A DNA stretch of 59,090 nucleotides from DATLXH01 sp035576005 (GTDB lineage Bacteria > Acidobacteriota > Thermoanaerobaculia > Gp7-AA8). Where the stretch lies: NCBI GenBank assembly GCA_035576005.1, contig DATLXH010000147.1, positions 1-59,090 on the forward strand, read 5' to 3'. Position numbers and translations under genes: made by a program. Below the pieces are notes generated by a model, which searched no databases, had not been told where the DNA came from, and saw nothing but the letters and a program-made list of their open reading frames with translations. Shown here piece after piece: positions 35,141-43,563 of this stretch (within the stretch, counting starts at the first letter, position 1; the number at the start of each line of letters is the position of its first letter).

Positions 35141-38100
35141 ATGACTATCGAAGTCGGCGATCATTTCGGTCGTTACGAGATCCGCGCCGTCCTTGGTGCC
35201 GGGGGCATGGGCGAAGTGTTTCGCGCCTACGACCCCCGCCTGGGGCGCGAGGTCGCCATCAAACGAATCGGCGCGGATATGGAAGGTCACTCCAGCGCGA
35301 TCGCGCGATTCGAGCAGGAGGCAAGAGCCGCATCCGCTCTAAATCATCCCAACATCATCGCGGTCTACGATATCGGCGAGGAGAAGGGGCGGCCATTCAT
35401 CGTGATGGAGTTGCTCGAGGGTCAGAGTCTGCGGAGTTTCCTCGGCGGCGGCTCCGTCTCCCTGGACACGATGATGCGACTCGCCCTGCAGATCGCGGAT
35501 GGGCTTGCCGCAGCGCACGAACGAGGCATCGTTCATCGCGATCTGAAACCGGACAATGTTTTCATCACCCGCCAGGGAGTCGCCAAAATTCTCGACTTCG
35601 GTCTGGCACTCATCAGCCAGCCGAGCTCGGAACAGGACTCCGACGAAGCAACTTTCAAACGGCTTACACGGAGTGGACTGGTCGTCGGTACGATCGGCTA
35701 TGCCGCGCCCGAGATTCTGTCGGGCGGTACGGTCGACAACCGCGCCGACATCTTTTCCTTCGGAGCGATCCTCTACGAGATGTTCTCCGGCCGCCCCGTT
35801 TTTCGGCGCAAGACCGCCGCGGAAACGCTGGCGGCGACGCTCAGGGACGATCCGCCGCCGGCCAGCAGCGAGCGCGCCGATCTTCCCGGGGCGATCGTGA
35901 AACTGCTGTCGCGATGTCTGCAGAAGGATCCGGCAAATCGCTATGCAAACAGCGCCCAGGTCCGCGACGTTCTTCGTGAGACCCTCGACTCGCGAACGGA
36001 GGCTCCTCCCGTACGGCGTCCGCGGAAACCACTTCCGGCTCCGCGCACTCCTCTGCTTGGCCGTGAGCGCGAAGTCGAGAAGGTCAACGCACTGGTGCGG
36101 GACGGTGCCCGGCTGGTCACTCTCACCGGCGCAGGGGGATCAGGCAAGACGCGCCTCGCTCTCGGAGTTGCAGCAGAACTTCAGTCACATTTTCGCGGAG
36201 AGATCTTTTTTGTGTCGCTCGCAACGATTGATGACGCGGCCGCAGTCGGTACCGCGATCGCACGGGCGATGGAGATTACCGTCGGCGCGACCGACTCGCC
36301 CATCGCGGCAGTGGCCGCTGAGGTCAATCTGTCCACTACTCCTGCGCTTCTGATTCTCGACAATTTCGAGCAGGTCATGGGTGCCGCCTCCGATGTCAGC
36401 GAACTCGTCGCAGCCTGTCCGTCCGTGTCGGTTCTCATCACCAGCCGTGAGTTGCTGCGCCTTTACGGCGAGCACGATGTCGCTGTTGATCCACTTCCTG
36501 TTCCCGACCCGGAGATCCATCGAACGGCGGCGATGCTGGCCGCGGTTCCTTCGGTGGCGTTGTTTGTCTCGCGAGCGAAGGCTGCCGATCCGAACTTCCG
36601 GTTAGTCGATGAAGACGCCGTTGCAGTAGCGGAAATCTGCCGCCGTCTCGACGGACTACCGCTGGCACTGGAGCTGGCCGCCGCCCGAGTCCGCATGATG
36701 CCACCGCGCGCCCTGCTGGGCCGCCTCGACCAGAGTCTTCAACTTCTGACCTCGGGCCCACGGGACCTGCCTGACAGGCAGCATACGCTGCGTCGTACCA
36801 TCGACTGGAGTTACGGTCTGCTGAATTCCGCCGAACAGGCCCTGTTCCGCAGGCTGAGCGTATTCGCCGGAGGTTTCACGCTGGAAGCGGCAGAGGCCGT
36901 GGGAGATCCTTTCGGAAAGCTGGAGACCGATCTGGTGGAGAGCGTCGGTTCGCTCGTCGACAAAAGTCTTCTGCAGCGGCAGGAGGGAGAGAGCGACGAA
37001 CGACGGTTCTTCATGCTGCAGACGATCCGCGAGTACGCCACCAGCCTTTTGGGCGAGAGCAGTGACGAGCAGCTGGCGCGGCAGGCTCACGCCGCATATT
37101 TTCTGGTCGTGTCGGAGGAGGCCGCGCGCATACTCGCCGCTCAGGAGAGTCCGGAGTGGCTGGCTCGTCTCGCTCGCGAGCACGACAATTTCCGGGCCGC
37201 CCTCGACTGGCTGGTCTCGACCGGCAATGCAGCCTGGGGTCTCCGCATGGCGCTCGCGCTCTTCTACTTCTGGGAACGCGGCGATCATCTGGCGGAAGGC
37301 CGCCGGCGCATCAAGGCCCTGCTGGAGATGGCAGGCGAAAATCATGACGAGGGTCTTCGCGCTCGTGCTCTCCACGCTCTCGGCATTTTTGCCGCTGCTC
37401 TTCGTGACACTCACGACGCCGTCATGCAGACCGAAATGGGTCTGGCCCTTCATCGGCGCCGTGGCGATCACAATGGCGTCGCCGTCGCTCACAACGCCCT
37501 GGGAATTCAATTGACCGAGCTCGGCGATTTCAGCCGGGCGGCTCGCCATCTGGAAGATGCGCTGATTGCCTGGAAGGAAGTGGCGAATGAGAGCGGCTAC
37601 GCGCGTTCCCTCTCGAACCTCGCCTTCGTTCGCCGTAAGCAGGGAGAGTACGCCGAGGCGCGCCGGCTCCATGAGGAGGCAGCGGCACGATTCGACACGC
37701 TCGGAGATCATCTCAGCAGCGCCTGGGCGCGAAACCACCAGGGTGACATTGCGCGCGACCAGCAATTCTGGGAGGAGGCCACCACTCATTACGAAAGCGC
37801 GCTGGAAGTATTCCGCTCGCTCAAGGACGATTGGGGCGTTGCGAGCTCGACCGCGGATCTTGGCACCGTCGCTTGCCGGCAGGGCAACAGCGCCTCGGCC
37901 GGAACGCTGTACCGAGAGGCGCTGCTTCTGTTCTGGCGTCTCGGACATCGGCGTGGAATCTCACGGATCCTCGAAGTCATGAGCATCCTCGCGGCGCAGG
38001 TCGGAGAGCCTGGACGCGCCCTGATCCTGTCGAACGCGGCGGCTCAACTCCGCCGGCAGATAGGACTGCCGGGGCCGATCACGGACGGAGAGGAACTATC

Positions 38101-38245
38101 GAAGTGGATGGGAGCCGCGCGCGCTGCACTTTCGACGTCTGAGGCTGACACGGCCGAGCGGCGCGGTGCCTCGATGAGCCTCAGCGAGGTGATACAGACT
38201 GCCGAATTCCTTCCTGATCGGAGCTCTCCGGGCGATCACGCATAG
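35141..38245 (+). CDS. Ser/Thr kinase fused to STAND-type ATPase and TPR repeats
   Basis: A 1034-residue protein. Kinase: LGAGGMGEVFRAYD (18-31), AIK Lys41, HRDLKPDNV (132-140), DFGLA (152-156), GTIGYAAPE (183-191). Linker rich in Arg/Pro to about 300. STAND NTPase: LLGRERE, Walker A TGAGGSGKTR (329-338), Walker B LLILDNFEQV (about 403-412), ITSRELL, and GLPLALELAAARV. After a winged-helix-like part (LRRTIDWSYGLLNSAEQALF) come TPR repeats (ARALHALGIFAAALRD, YARSLSNLAFVRRKQGEYAE). The ATPase-TPR part resembles LuxR/SARP-linked STAND regulators, but the output here is a kinase at the N-terminus. No membrane helix is seen. The last 10 bases overlap the convergent DUF4242 gene. Confidence 0.9.
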   Translation: MTIEVGDHFGRYEIRAVLGAGGMGEVFRAYDPRLGREVAIKRIGADMEGHSSAIARFEQEARAASALNHPNIIAVYDIGEEKGRPFIVMELLEGQSLRSFLGGGSVSLDTMMRLALQIADGLAAAHERGIVHRDLKPDNVFITRQGVAKILDFGLALISQPSSEQDSDEATFKRLTRSGLVVGTIGYAAPEILSGGTVDNRADIFSFGAILYEMFSGRPVFRRKTAAETLAATLRDDPPPASSERADLPGAIVKLLSRCLQKDPANRYANSAQVRDVLRETLDSRTEAPPVRRPRKPLPAPRTPLLGREREVEKVNALVRDGARLVTLTGAGGSGKTRLALGVAAELQSHFRGEIFFVSLATIDDAAAVGTAIARAMEITVGATDSPIAAVAAEVNLSTTPALLILDNFEQVMGAASDVSELVAACPSVSVLITSRELLRLYGEHDVAVDPLPVPDPEIHRTAAMLAAVPSVALFVSRAKAADPNFRLVDEDAVAVAEICRRLDGLPLALELAAARVRMMPPRALLGRLDQSLQLLTSGPRDLPDRQHTLRRTIDWSYGLLNSAEQALFRRLSVFAGGFTLEAAEAVGDPFGKLETDLVESVGSLVDKSLLQRQEGESDERRFFMLQTIREYATSLLGESSDEQLARQAHAAYFLVVSEEAARILAAQESPEWLARLAREHDNFRAALDWLVSTGNAAWGLRMALALFYFWERGDHLAEGRRRIKALLEMAGENHDEGLRARALHALGIFAAALRDTHDAVMQTEMGLALHRRRGDHNGVAVAHNALGIQLTELGDFSRAARHLEDALIAWKEVANESGYARSLSNLAFVRRKQGEYAEARRLHEEAAARFDTLGDHLSSAWARNHQGDIARDQQFWEEATTHYESALEVFRSLKDDWGVASSTADLGTVACRQGNSASAGTLYREALLLFWRLGHRRGISRILEVMSILAAQVGEPGRALILSNAAAQLRRQIGLPGPITDGEELSKWMGAARAALSTSEADTAERRGASMSLSEVIQTAEFLPDRSSPGDHA

Positions 38246-38508
38246 TTCGACGGATCCAGCAGTCCGCGAACGGCGGAGATCCGATTCGCCGGCAGCCCGG
38301 CCATGTCGGCATGACGCCGGACTGTTTCTTCATCAGGAGCCAGATAAACGCAATACACTTTGTCATCAGTTACCCAGCTGTGAAGCCACTGGATCTTCGG
38401 TCCCAACTCGCCGAGTGCTTCCAGCGATCGGAGCGACGCCTCCCGGAGCTCGCTCTCGGTCATCCGCCCTGCACCGGGTATATCCCGTTCGATCACAAAC
38501 TTCGCCAT
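38236..38508 (-). CDS. DUF4242 small protein (nickel-chaperone-like family)
   Basis: A 90-residue protein: AKFVIERDIPGAGRMTESEL, a helix, IQWLHSWVTDDKVYCVYLAP and DEETVRRHADMAGLPANRI. This is the DUF4242 ferredoxin-like fold; the spacing of VIERD, W-x-x-S and V(Y)CVY is standard. Start ATG 38508, with GGAGGAG nearby; an upstream ATG adds seven unconserved residues. The family sits in varied contexts and its function is not established. It is divergent from the acyl-CoA dehydrogenase gene with 72 bases shared between the starts. Confidence 0.85.
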   Translation of the reverse strand: MAKFVIERDIPGAGRMTESELREASLRSLEALGELGPKIQWLHSWVTDDKVYCVYLAPDEETVRRHADMAGLPANRISAVRGLLDPSNYA

Positions 38509-38580
38509 CGCTCCTCCACGGTTCGCCAATACTGTATACCACTCGTCTCAAACTTCAAATCAAGGCAAAGGAAAACCAAC

Positions 38581-39738
38581 GTGCTAACTGATGAAATGCT
38601 CGCAAGATTCTCTGACCGCGCCCCCATCTACGACCGGGAAAACCGCTTCTTCAGCGAAGATTTCGAAGAGCTGCGGCGCTCCGGCTATCTGATTGCCAAC
38701 GTGCCCAAAGAACTTGGCGGAGGAGGGCTCGATCTTGCCCAGCTCTGCAGACAGCAGCGGCGGCTGGCCTATCACGCCGCGCCGACCGCGCTCGCCGTCA
38801 ACATGCACCTCTACTGGCTGGGAGTCGCGGGCGACCTCTGGCGCGCCGGCGATCGCTCACTCGAGTGGGTCCTGCGTGCAGCGGTCGAGGGCGAAATCTT
38901 CGCTGCCGGACACGCCGAAACCGGCAATGACCTGCCAGTGCTGCTCTCCACGACCAAAGCGGAGAAAGTCAGCGGCGGATACAAGTTCACTGGAAGGAAG
39001 TCATTTGGAAGTCTGACCCCGGTCTGGACGTATCTCGGGATGCACGGGATGGATGTGAGCGACCCCGCAGCCCCCAGGGTCGTCCATGCGTTTGTTCCGA
39101 GAGCCTCAGCAGGAATGTCGATCGGCGAGACATGGGACGTCATGGGAATGCGCGCTACGAAAAGCGAGGACACGCTCCTCGAAGGAGTCTACGTCCCCGA
39201 TCGTTTGATCGCCCGGACAGTTCCGGCAGGCCCGGCAGGTCTCGATCCGTTCATCGCATCGATTTTCGCGTGGGCTCTACTCGGTTTCGGGAACATTTAC
39301 TACGGCCTGGCGCGGCGGGCCTTCGACGTGACTGTGTCGACAGTGAAGAAAAAAACCTCGCTGGCGATGTCCCGACCTATGGCTTATCACGCAGGCGTGC
39401 AGCATGCCGTTGCCGAGATGTCGATCGCTCTCGAAGGGATCGAGCCTCATATCGAGCGCATCGCCGAAGAGTGGGTCAAGGGTGTCGATCACGGCACCGC
39501 ATGGGGCGCGAAGATCGTCACTGCGAAATATCGCGCTGTCGAGGAGTCGTGGCGCGTGGTCGACCTGGCGATGGAGATGAGCGGCGGGTTCGGCATCTTC
39601 CGCAAGTCAGAGATCGAGCGATTGTTCCGAGACGCCAGGCTCGGCCGGATCCATCCGGCCAACTCCATGCTCACGCACGAGTGGGTGGCCAAGACGTATC
39701 TCGGGGTAGGTATGGATGAAACTCCGCGCTGGGGCTAG
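38581..39738 (+). CDS. Acyl-CoA dehydrogenase family protein
   Basis: A 385-residue flavoprotein with N-terminal helices (IANVPKELGGGGLDLAQLC), a middle beta domain (FAAGHAETGND, GGYKFTGRKSFGSLTP, WDVMGMRATKSEDTLLEGVY) and a C-terminal helical domain ending EMSGGFGIFRKSEIERLFRD, GRIHPANSMLTHEW. It oxidises a thioester at alpha-beta carbons, passing electrons to FAD; the substrate is unknown and the family includes non-CoA variants. GTG 38581 has AAAGGAAA upstream; the frame is open further up but that part is antisense to DUF4242. The TAG stop codon coincides with the first three bases of repeat element A, so insertion may have set the present C-terminus. Confidence 0.85.
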   Translation: MLTDEMLARFSDRAPIYDRENRFFSEDFEELRRSGYLIANVPKELGGGGLDLAQLCRQQRRLAYHAAPTALAVNMHLYWLGVAGDLWRAGDRSLEWVLRAAVEGEIFAAGHAETGNDLPVLLSTTKAEKVSGGYKFTGRKSFGSLTPVWTYLGMHGMDVSDPAAPRVVHAFVPRASAGMSIGETWDVMGMRATKSEDTLLEGVYVPDRLIARTVPAGPAGLDPFIASIFAWALLGFGNIYYGLARRAFDVTVSTVKKKTSLAMSRPMAYHAGVQHAVAEMSIALEGIEPHIERIAEEWVKGVDHGTAWGAKIVTAKYRAVEESWRVVDLAMEMSGGFGIFRKSEIERLFRDARLGRIHPANSMLTHEWVAKTYLGVGMDETPRWG

Positions 39739-39918
39739 CCCGCATTTCTCACACTCCTTCGTCGCGAGGCAGCGGAGAGTGGCCTGGATGCGAGGCGCAC
39801 GACGGTTTCGCGACGAGGGCATAGTTGACACTATGTCGAGGAGCGAAACCTTCGCGCAACGAAGCAGACAGGCCGCTATCCGCTGCACCATCAGAAGGAG
39901 TGTGAGAAATGCGGGCTA
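39736..39918. repeat. MITE-like inverted-repeat element A, complete copy
   Basis: A 183-bp element with perfect 23-nt terminal inverted repeats, 39736-39758 and 39896-39918, each carrying the core CCCGCATTTCTCACA. Both ends are bordered by TA, as expected for a TA-targeting transposase. The internal part matches the 1-142 copy, including a hairpin CATAGTTGACACTATG. No transposase is encoded, so it would be non-autonomous. Confidence 0.9.
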
Positions 39919-39964
39919 ACCCGCCGGAGCGCGCATTTCCATCGTCATGCGGTAGTCTGACTCG

Positions 39965-40807
39965 GTGAAAAGCGATGCGGCTCTGCCGCTGGTTGCGGCC
40001 CTTGCACTCATCGGCTTCGCGTCGAATTCGATCCTCTGCCGGATGGCCCTGCTGGAGGACGGAACGATCGATCCGGCGAGCTTCACCTCAATCCGCCTGA
40101 TGGCCGGAGCGGCAACACTTACGTTGCTCTCCGCAGCACGTCGAAAGTCTCCCATGGCCCGAGGCAACTGGACCTCAGCGTTTGCACTGTTTGTCTATGC
40201 CATCGCCTTTTCGCTTGCCTACGTGCAGCTCACTGCTGCGACGGGAGCGTTGATTCTCTTCACCCTGGTTCAGGTGACGATGATCGGCTCCGGAATCTAC
40301 GGAGGCGAGCGTCTGCGGTTCATGCAATGGGGAGGACTGATACTCGCACTGGCGGGACTGGTGATCCTTTGTGCGCCCGGCGTTCGTGCCCCACATCCCG
40401 CTGCAGCTGTGTCGATGGCGATCGCCGGAGTCTCCTGGGGTGTCTACTCGCTGCGCGGACGCCGGAGCAGTGATCCCCTCCTGGACACGGCGGGGAACTT
40501 CTGTCGTGCCGTCCCGCTGGCGCTTCTCGTGAGCGCCATTGCCCTCCGATCGCAGGAGGTAACCGTGCGCGGCGCCTTGCTGGCAATTGCGTCGGGTGCT
40601 CTCGCTTCCGGAGTTGGCTACAGCCTCTGGTATGCCGTCGTTCCCAGGATCGGAGCGACTGTGGCGTCGGTTCTCCAGCTATTGGTACCGGTTCTGGCAG
40701 CCCTGGCAGGCGTCGTGGTGATCGGCGAACCCGTCACGACGAGACTGGCGGTGGCAGGTGTGGCAACGATCGGCGGAGTGGCAATGGTGCTCAAGAAGGC
40801 CCCGTGA
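39965..40807 (+). CDS. EamA/DMT-type permease
   Basis: A 280-residue protein with ten predicted helices in two EamA halves. Half one runs from LVAALALIGFASNSILCRMAL to LILALAGLVILCAPG; half two starts at VSMAIAGVSWGVYSLRGR and ends with GVATIGGVAMVLKK. The intramembrane motif LQLLVPVLAALAGVVVIGEP matches drug/metabolite transporters. The start is GTG 39965. It stands alone directly after repeat element A. It may export an amino acid or metabolite; the substrate cannot be predicted. Confidence 0.85.
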   Translation: MKSDAALPLVAALALIGFASNSILCRMALLEDGTIDPASFTSIRLMAGAATLTLLSAARRKSPMARGNWTSAFALFVYAIAFSLAYVQLTAATGALILFTLVQVTMIGSGIYGGERLRFMQWGGLILALAGLVILCAPGVRAPHPAAAVSMAIAGVSWGVYSLRGRRSSDPLLDTAGNFCRAVPLALLVSAIALRSQEVTVRGALLAIASGALASGVGYSLWYAVVPRIGATVASVLQLLVPVLAALAGVVVIGEPVTTRLAVAGVATIGGVAMVLKKAP

Positions 40808-41017
40808 GGCTCGATTGGCTGGCCAGTCGACACCGGTCATCGCTGTTTGAAGATTCCTCTCATGGCAGCATCGATCGCATTACCACCTCAGGAACGCCAA
40901 AGCTCCGGGCATCAATTGAAGTCGGACATGATCATCACTCTAACCCGAAGTGAATCGTGACTTGACCCGACTTCCGCTCTCGATCTGAGCTTCGCACTCG
41001 GGCCGTCCAGGGAACAA

Positions 41018-42256
41018 TCAGATTTTCGCGATGGAAAGCGCGACGAATCCTCCATCAGAAGAGAGCTGTGCGACGACCTCCACCTGGTCACCAACTTTCG
41101 GATCGCCTCCGATCTTCGTACTTGCTCTGACACGCACCAGGAAATCAGGACCGAGACCGCCCAGGGGCCCGATCGTCCAGACCGATTCCGTGCAGGGGGT
41201 GGCCGCACACGCCGTTCCGACGATAGATTTCACGAGGCCTCGGATCATGATCGTGGGCGGGATGATGACGAGCTTCGTGATTGCCAGAGCCGTGTGGTTG
41301 CCAGCTGCGTCCACGCTCGCCGTGACGTTCACAGCGTCATTGACCCGCACATCGCCCGTGATCTTCGTCTGCGAATTCACAGCGACTGTGATTTCCCGAT
41401 GCGCAGCAGCAGTGATGACCCACGACGTGGGACTGATCGATTTCACGTGGCCACTGAAAACGATCGCGGGATGCACGACGATGGATTTCACGATTGAGAC
41501 CGCCACGTGCCGGTTCGAGTTGTCGACGTTCACGAGAACCTCGACCGCATCGCCGACCTTCGGGTCGCCGATGATCTTCGTCTGCGCGTTCACGACGACT
41601 GTCCACTCCTTCGTCGAGCGGTCCGTAATCACCCACGCGTCGAGGCCGATGCTCTTCACTGTGCCCAGGATGAGCGTCGACGGCTTCGGGAAGGGAGGGA
41701 ACACCAGTACGCTCGACGCGAGCAGCGCACCACCGACTGCGTTGGCCTGAACCTGAACGAGATCGTTCGGCAGGATGTCGGCGACTCCGTGGTGACGCCC
41801 ACCTCCGAAGCTGGTTTTCGAATCCACGGTGATGGTTCGACCGAGCAGGGTGAAGGTCGAGGTGCCGGGATTCGGTTGAGCCGGACCGCTCAGGGTCACC
41901 TGCGCGATGCGCGTCACGGCGATCATCGCCGCTGGCAGCGGGGCACCCGGCGCGACGCTTGCCGAGCTCAGTACCGCGAAGATCTGCGTACCCGGAACAA
42001 TCGCGGCGATCGTCGCCGGACCGCTGTGATCGCCGGTAATCTTCGCCTGCGACGCATCGATCGTGACGAGGCCATTGGCCAGCGAGATGACGCTTCCACT
42101 CACTGCGGTCACCGCCCCGCTCACAGTCGCGCCCGGAACGGTGAGCGGCTTCAATGCGGCGTCGCTGGGCGCGTTTCCTGTCGACCGTGATCGTCCGTCG
42201 CCAAAGACAGGGAGAGACGCGAGAATCATGAGTGCTAGAGCTGTCTTACGAATCAT
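41018..42256 (-). CDS. Secreted DUF5666 repeat protein
   Basis: The 412-residue protein has a signal peptide (IRKTALALMILASLPVFG) and several OB-fold-like DUF5666 repeats. Each has the pattern G-x-V-(K/T)-S-I, W-x-(I/V)-T, VNAQTKI-x-GDPKVGDAVEV and an A-(V/L)-SIVK ending. At least four are visible: near VSGAVTAVSGSVISL, ILGTVKSIGLDAWVI, FSGHVKSISPTSWVI and IRGLVKSIVGTACA. Such proteins are envelope or secreted binding modules. ATG 42256 gives the cleanest signal peptide; an upstream ATG adds seven residues. It stands alone with a spacer of about 330 bases to the sigma factor region. Confidence 0.85.
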   Translation of the reverse strand: MIRKTALALMILASLPVFGDGRSRSTGNAPSDAALKPLTVPGATVSGAVTAVSGSVISLANGLVTIDASQAKITGDHSGPATIAAIVPGTQIFAVLSSASVAPGAPLPAAMIAVTRIAQVTLSGPAQPNPGTSTFTLLGRTITVDSKTSFGGGRHHGVADILPNDLVQVQANAVGGALLASSVLVFPPFPKPSTLILGTVKSIGLDAWVITDRSTKEWTVVVNAQTKIIGDPKVGDAVEVLVNVDNSNRHVAVSIVKSIVVHPAIVFSGHVKSISPTSWVITAAAHREITVAVNSQTKITGDVRVNDAVNVTASVDAAGNHTALAITKLVIIPPTIMIRGLVKSIVGTACAATPCTESVWTIGPLGGLGPDFLVRVRASTKIGGDPKVGDQVEVVAQLSSDGGFVALSIAKI

Positions 42257-42349
42257 CGTGGGCCCCCGGTTGAACATTCCCTGTTAATGAGCCTTCCATA
42301 TTAATTGAGGAGTGCCGCCTTCTGCCAGCGCTCGCGCAAACGTCAGCTC

Positions 42350-42459
42350 AGCTCCCCTTCCCGAGGGAGAGGGTGTCGCGCGAGCGACGCAGGAGGTTGA
42401 GACCCGGAGTCTCGTCCGCTTCAGCGCTCCTGAGGGCCTGACCCTCAGAGTCTGAGGGT
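42350..42459. repeat. Degraded element B piece and perfect 9-bp hairpin
   Basis: 42350-42400 resembles the end of element B (CCTTCCCGAGGGAGAGGG then a TCGC-rich palindrome), in decayed form. At 42441-42459 ACCCTCAGA and TCTGAGGGT form a perfect 9-bp stem around one G. It has no T-run, so it is not a standard intrinsic terminator, though it lies downstream of the sigma factor gene. Confidence 0.5.
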
Positions 42460-42616
42460 GAGGCTCACCGCGACGCAGAAAAGCGCGTTGAACGGCGCAC
42501 CTTACACATTCTCGGTCGATGTCATCGTCCGGAAGGGGCCGGGGCTCATCTCCATCGGAGTGGTCGATCTTGTGACGAAAGAGGCAGGCTATCTCGTGAG
42601 GAAGACCGGCGTCTGA
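42434..42616 (+). pseudogene. C-terminal remnant of an extracellular beta-domain protein
   Basis: An open frame of about 60 codons, without a start, ending APYTFSVDVIVRKGPGLISI, then GVVDLVTKEAGYLVRKTGV and a stop. The alternating hydrophobic pattern and GVVD(L/Q)VT resemble the end of VWFA-related proteins common in acidobacterial genomes. It overlaps the 3' end of the sigma factor gene on the other strand by 28 bases, suggesting a deletion joined two gene ends. The family call is tentative. Confidence 0.35.
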
Positions 42617-43194
42617 GCGCGGTCGCGACCCTTGCCGCAGCGGCAGTCGAGACATGCATGCTCAGTGCAGGTCCCGCAGGTCTGGATGAGGCGACGCTTG
42701 AGTGCCTCGCGTGCCCGGAACAGGCGCACGCCAGCCGCGTTGGGCGTCATCTCCTCTTCTGCTGCGTACTGGCGCACGGATATCTCCTCGAGCTCTACGC
42801 GTCGAATCGCGCTCGCGTACTCGGGCTTGAGCGTGTCCAGTAGAGTGGCGACACACGCGCATACGGCCTCCATCAGCTCGTCCTGCGGACGAAGCTCTTC
42901 TGAAGGCTCAGCCGCCATCTGTTCCAGCACTCGCTCTTCGGTGCCGCGTCGACGGTAGTGGTCGATGATGGCGTTGCGGAGAGAGCGATAGAACCATGCG
43001 ATCGCCGAATCGGCATCCCGCAACGATTGAGAGTTGAGCCCTCGCACAAACGCTTCCTGGAGGATGTCCTCCGCCACTTCCCGGGACTCAACCCGTTTCT
43101 CGAGGAATGAGAGAAAGCGACGATGATTGGCGACGAGTGTCTCCACAACGACGTCGACCGGTGGGGGATTGAGCGCGCTGTCGGTCTGTTCCAT
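42589..43194 (-). CDS. ECF-type sigma factor with Cys-rich C-terminal tail
   Basis: The 201-residue protein has sigma region 2 (RRFLSFLEKRVESREVAEDI, LQEAFVRGL, IAWFYRSLRNAIIDHYRR) and region 4 (LKPEYASAIRRVELEEISVR, MTPNAAGVRLFRAREALKRR). After region 4 comes a tail with five cysteines and a histidine, CGTCTEHACLDCRCGKG, able to bind a metal or respond to oxidants. No anti-sigma gene is adjacent. ATG 43194 follows GGGAG. The last ten residues lie over a remnant of another gene and may not be native. Upstream are a strong hairpin and a 24-residue Cys-rich gene, probably in the same transcript. Confidence 0.85.
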   Translation of the reverse strand: MEQTDSALNPPPVDVVVETLVANHRRFLSFLEKRVESREVAEDILQEAFVRGLNSQSLRDADSAIAWFYRSLRNAIIDHYRRRGTEERVLEQMAAEPSEELRPQDELMEAVCACVATLLDTLKPEYASAIRRVELEEISVRQYAAEEEMTPNAAGVRLFRAREALKRRLIQTCGTCTEHACLDCRCGKGRDRAQTPVFLTR

Positions 43195-43210
43195 CATTCT
43201 CCCGGATCCG

Positions 43211-43239
43211 AGGTCAGACGCCCAGGCGGCGTCTGACCT
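43211..43239. promoter_or_regulatory. Strong hairpin between Cys-rich peptide gene and sigma factor gene
   Basis: AGGTCAGACGC (43211-43221) and GCGTCTGACCT (43229-43239) form a perfect 11-bp stem with a 7-base loop. On the minus strand it starts about ten bases after the peptide's stop and ends about ten bases before the sigma factor's Shine-Dalgarno. It could be an attenuator, a processing site or an mRNA stabiliser; there is no T-run after it. Confidence 0.6.
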
Positions 43240-43249
43240 CTCCTGCCTG

Positions 43250-43324
43250 TCAGCAGCCGCAACCCGGACCGCAACCACACTGACTACCGCACTCACAACC
43301 TTGAAGCGGGTTCTGTGTATTCAT
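43250..43324 (-). CDS. 24-residue Cys-rich peptide
   Basis: ATG 43322-43324 is preceded by AAGGAG with six-base spacing. The product starts MNTQNPLQG and then has seven Cys in CECGSQCGCGPGCGC, ending in TGA 43250-43252. The cysteine pattern is metallothionein-like. The gene is on the same strand as the ECF sigma factor that follows, whose tail is also Cys-rich. I infer a metal or redox buffer, or a sensor peptide. It is too small for most gene callers, but the ribosome binding site and composition make it convincing. Confidence 0.7.
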   Translation of the reverse strand: MNTQNPLQGCECGSQCGCGPGCGC

Positions 43325-43563
43325 GATTGACTCCTTGTTCACGCCATTTCGTGCGTTCACCAACCATGACGAACGAGACGCAAGAACATTACACCTGCCG
43401 GAACCCTAGCCTCGAATATCCCGAAAGAGAGTGTGCAAAGCTTTGGAGTGCGGAAGCCGCAGCTTGCCGCTTTTGAGGAATGAGGGCACCATCGTTGACT
43501 CTTACTGAGCCGCTCGTAGCCTTAGAGGACGTGAGACCCGGGTGGCCGACCCATGATCGTCTC

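Noticed and set aside
36656..37948. 430-residue open frame antisense to the kinase-STAND-TPR gene
   Set aside because: Shadow of a strongly supported coding frame with no motif of its own.
43211..43239. Hairpin as an intrinsic terminator
   Set aside because: No T-run follows on either strand, and it lies between two co-directional genes; regulation or processing fits better.
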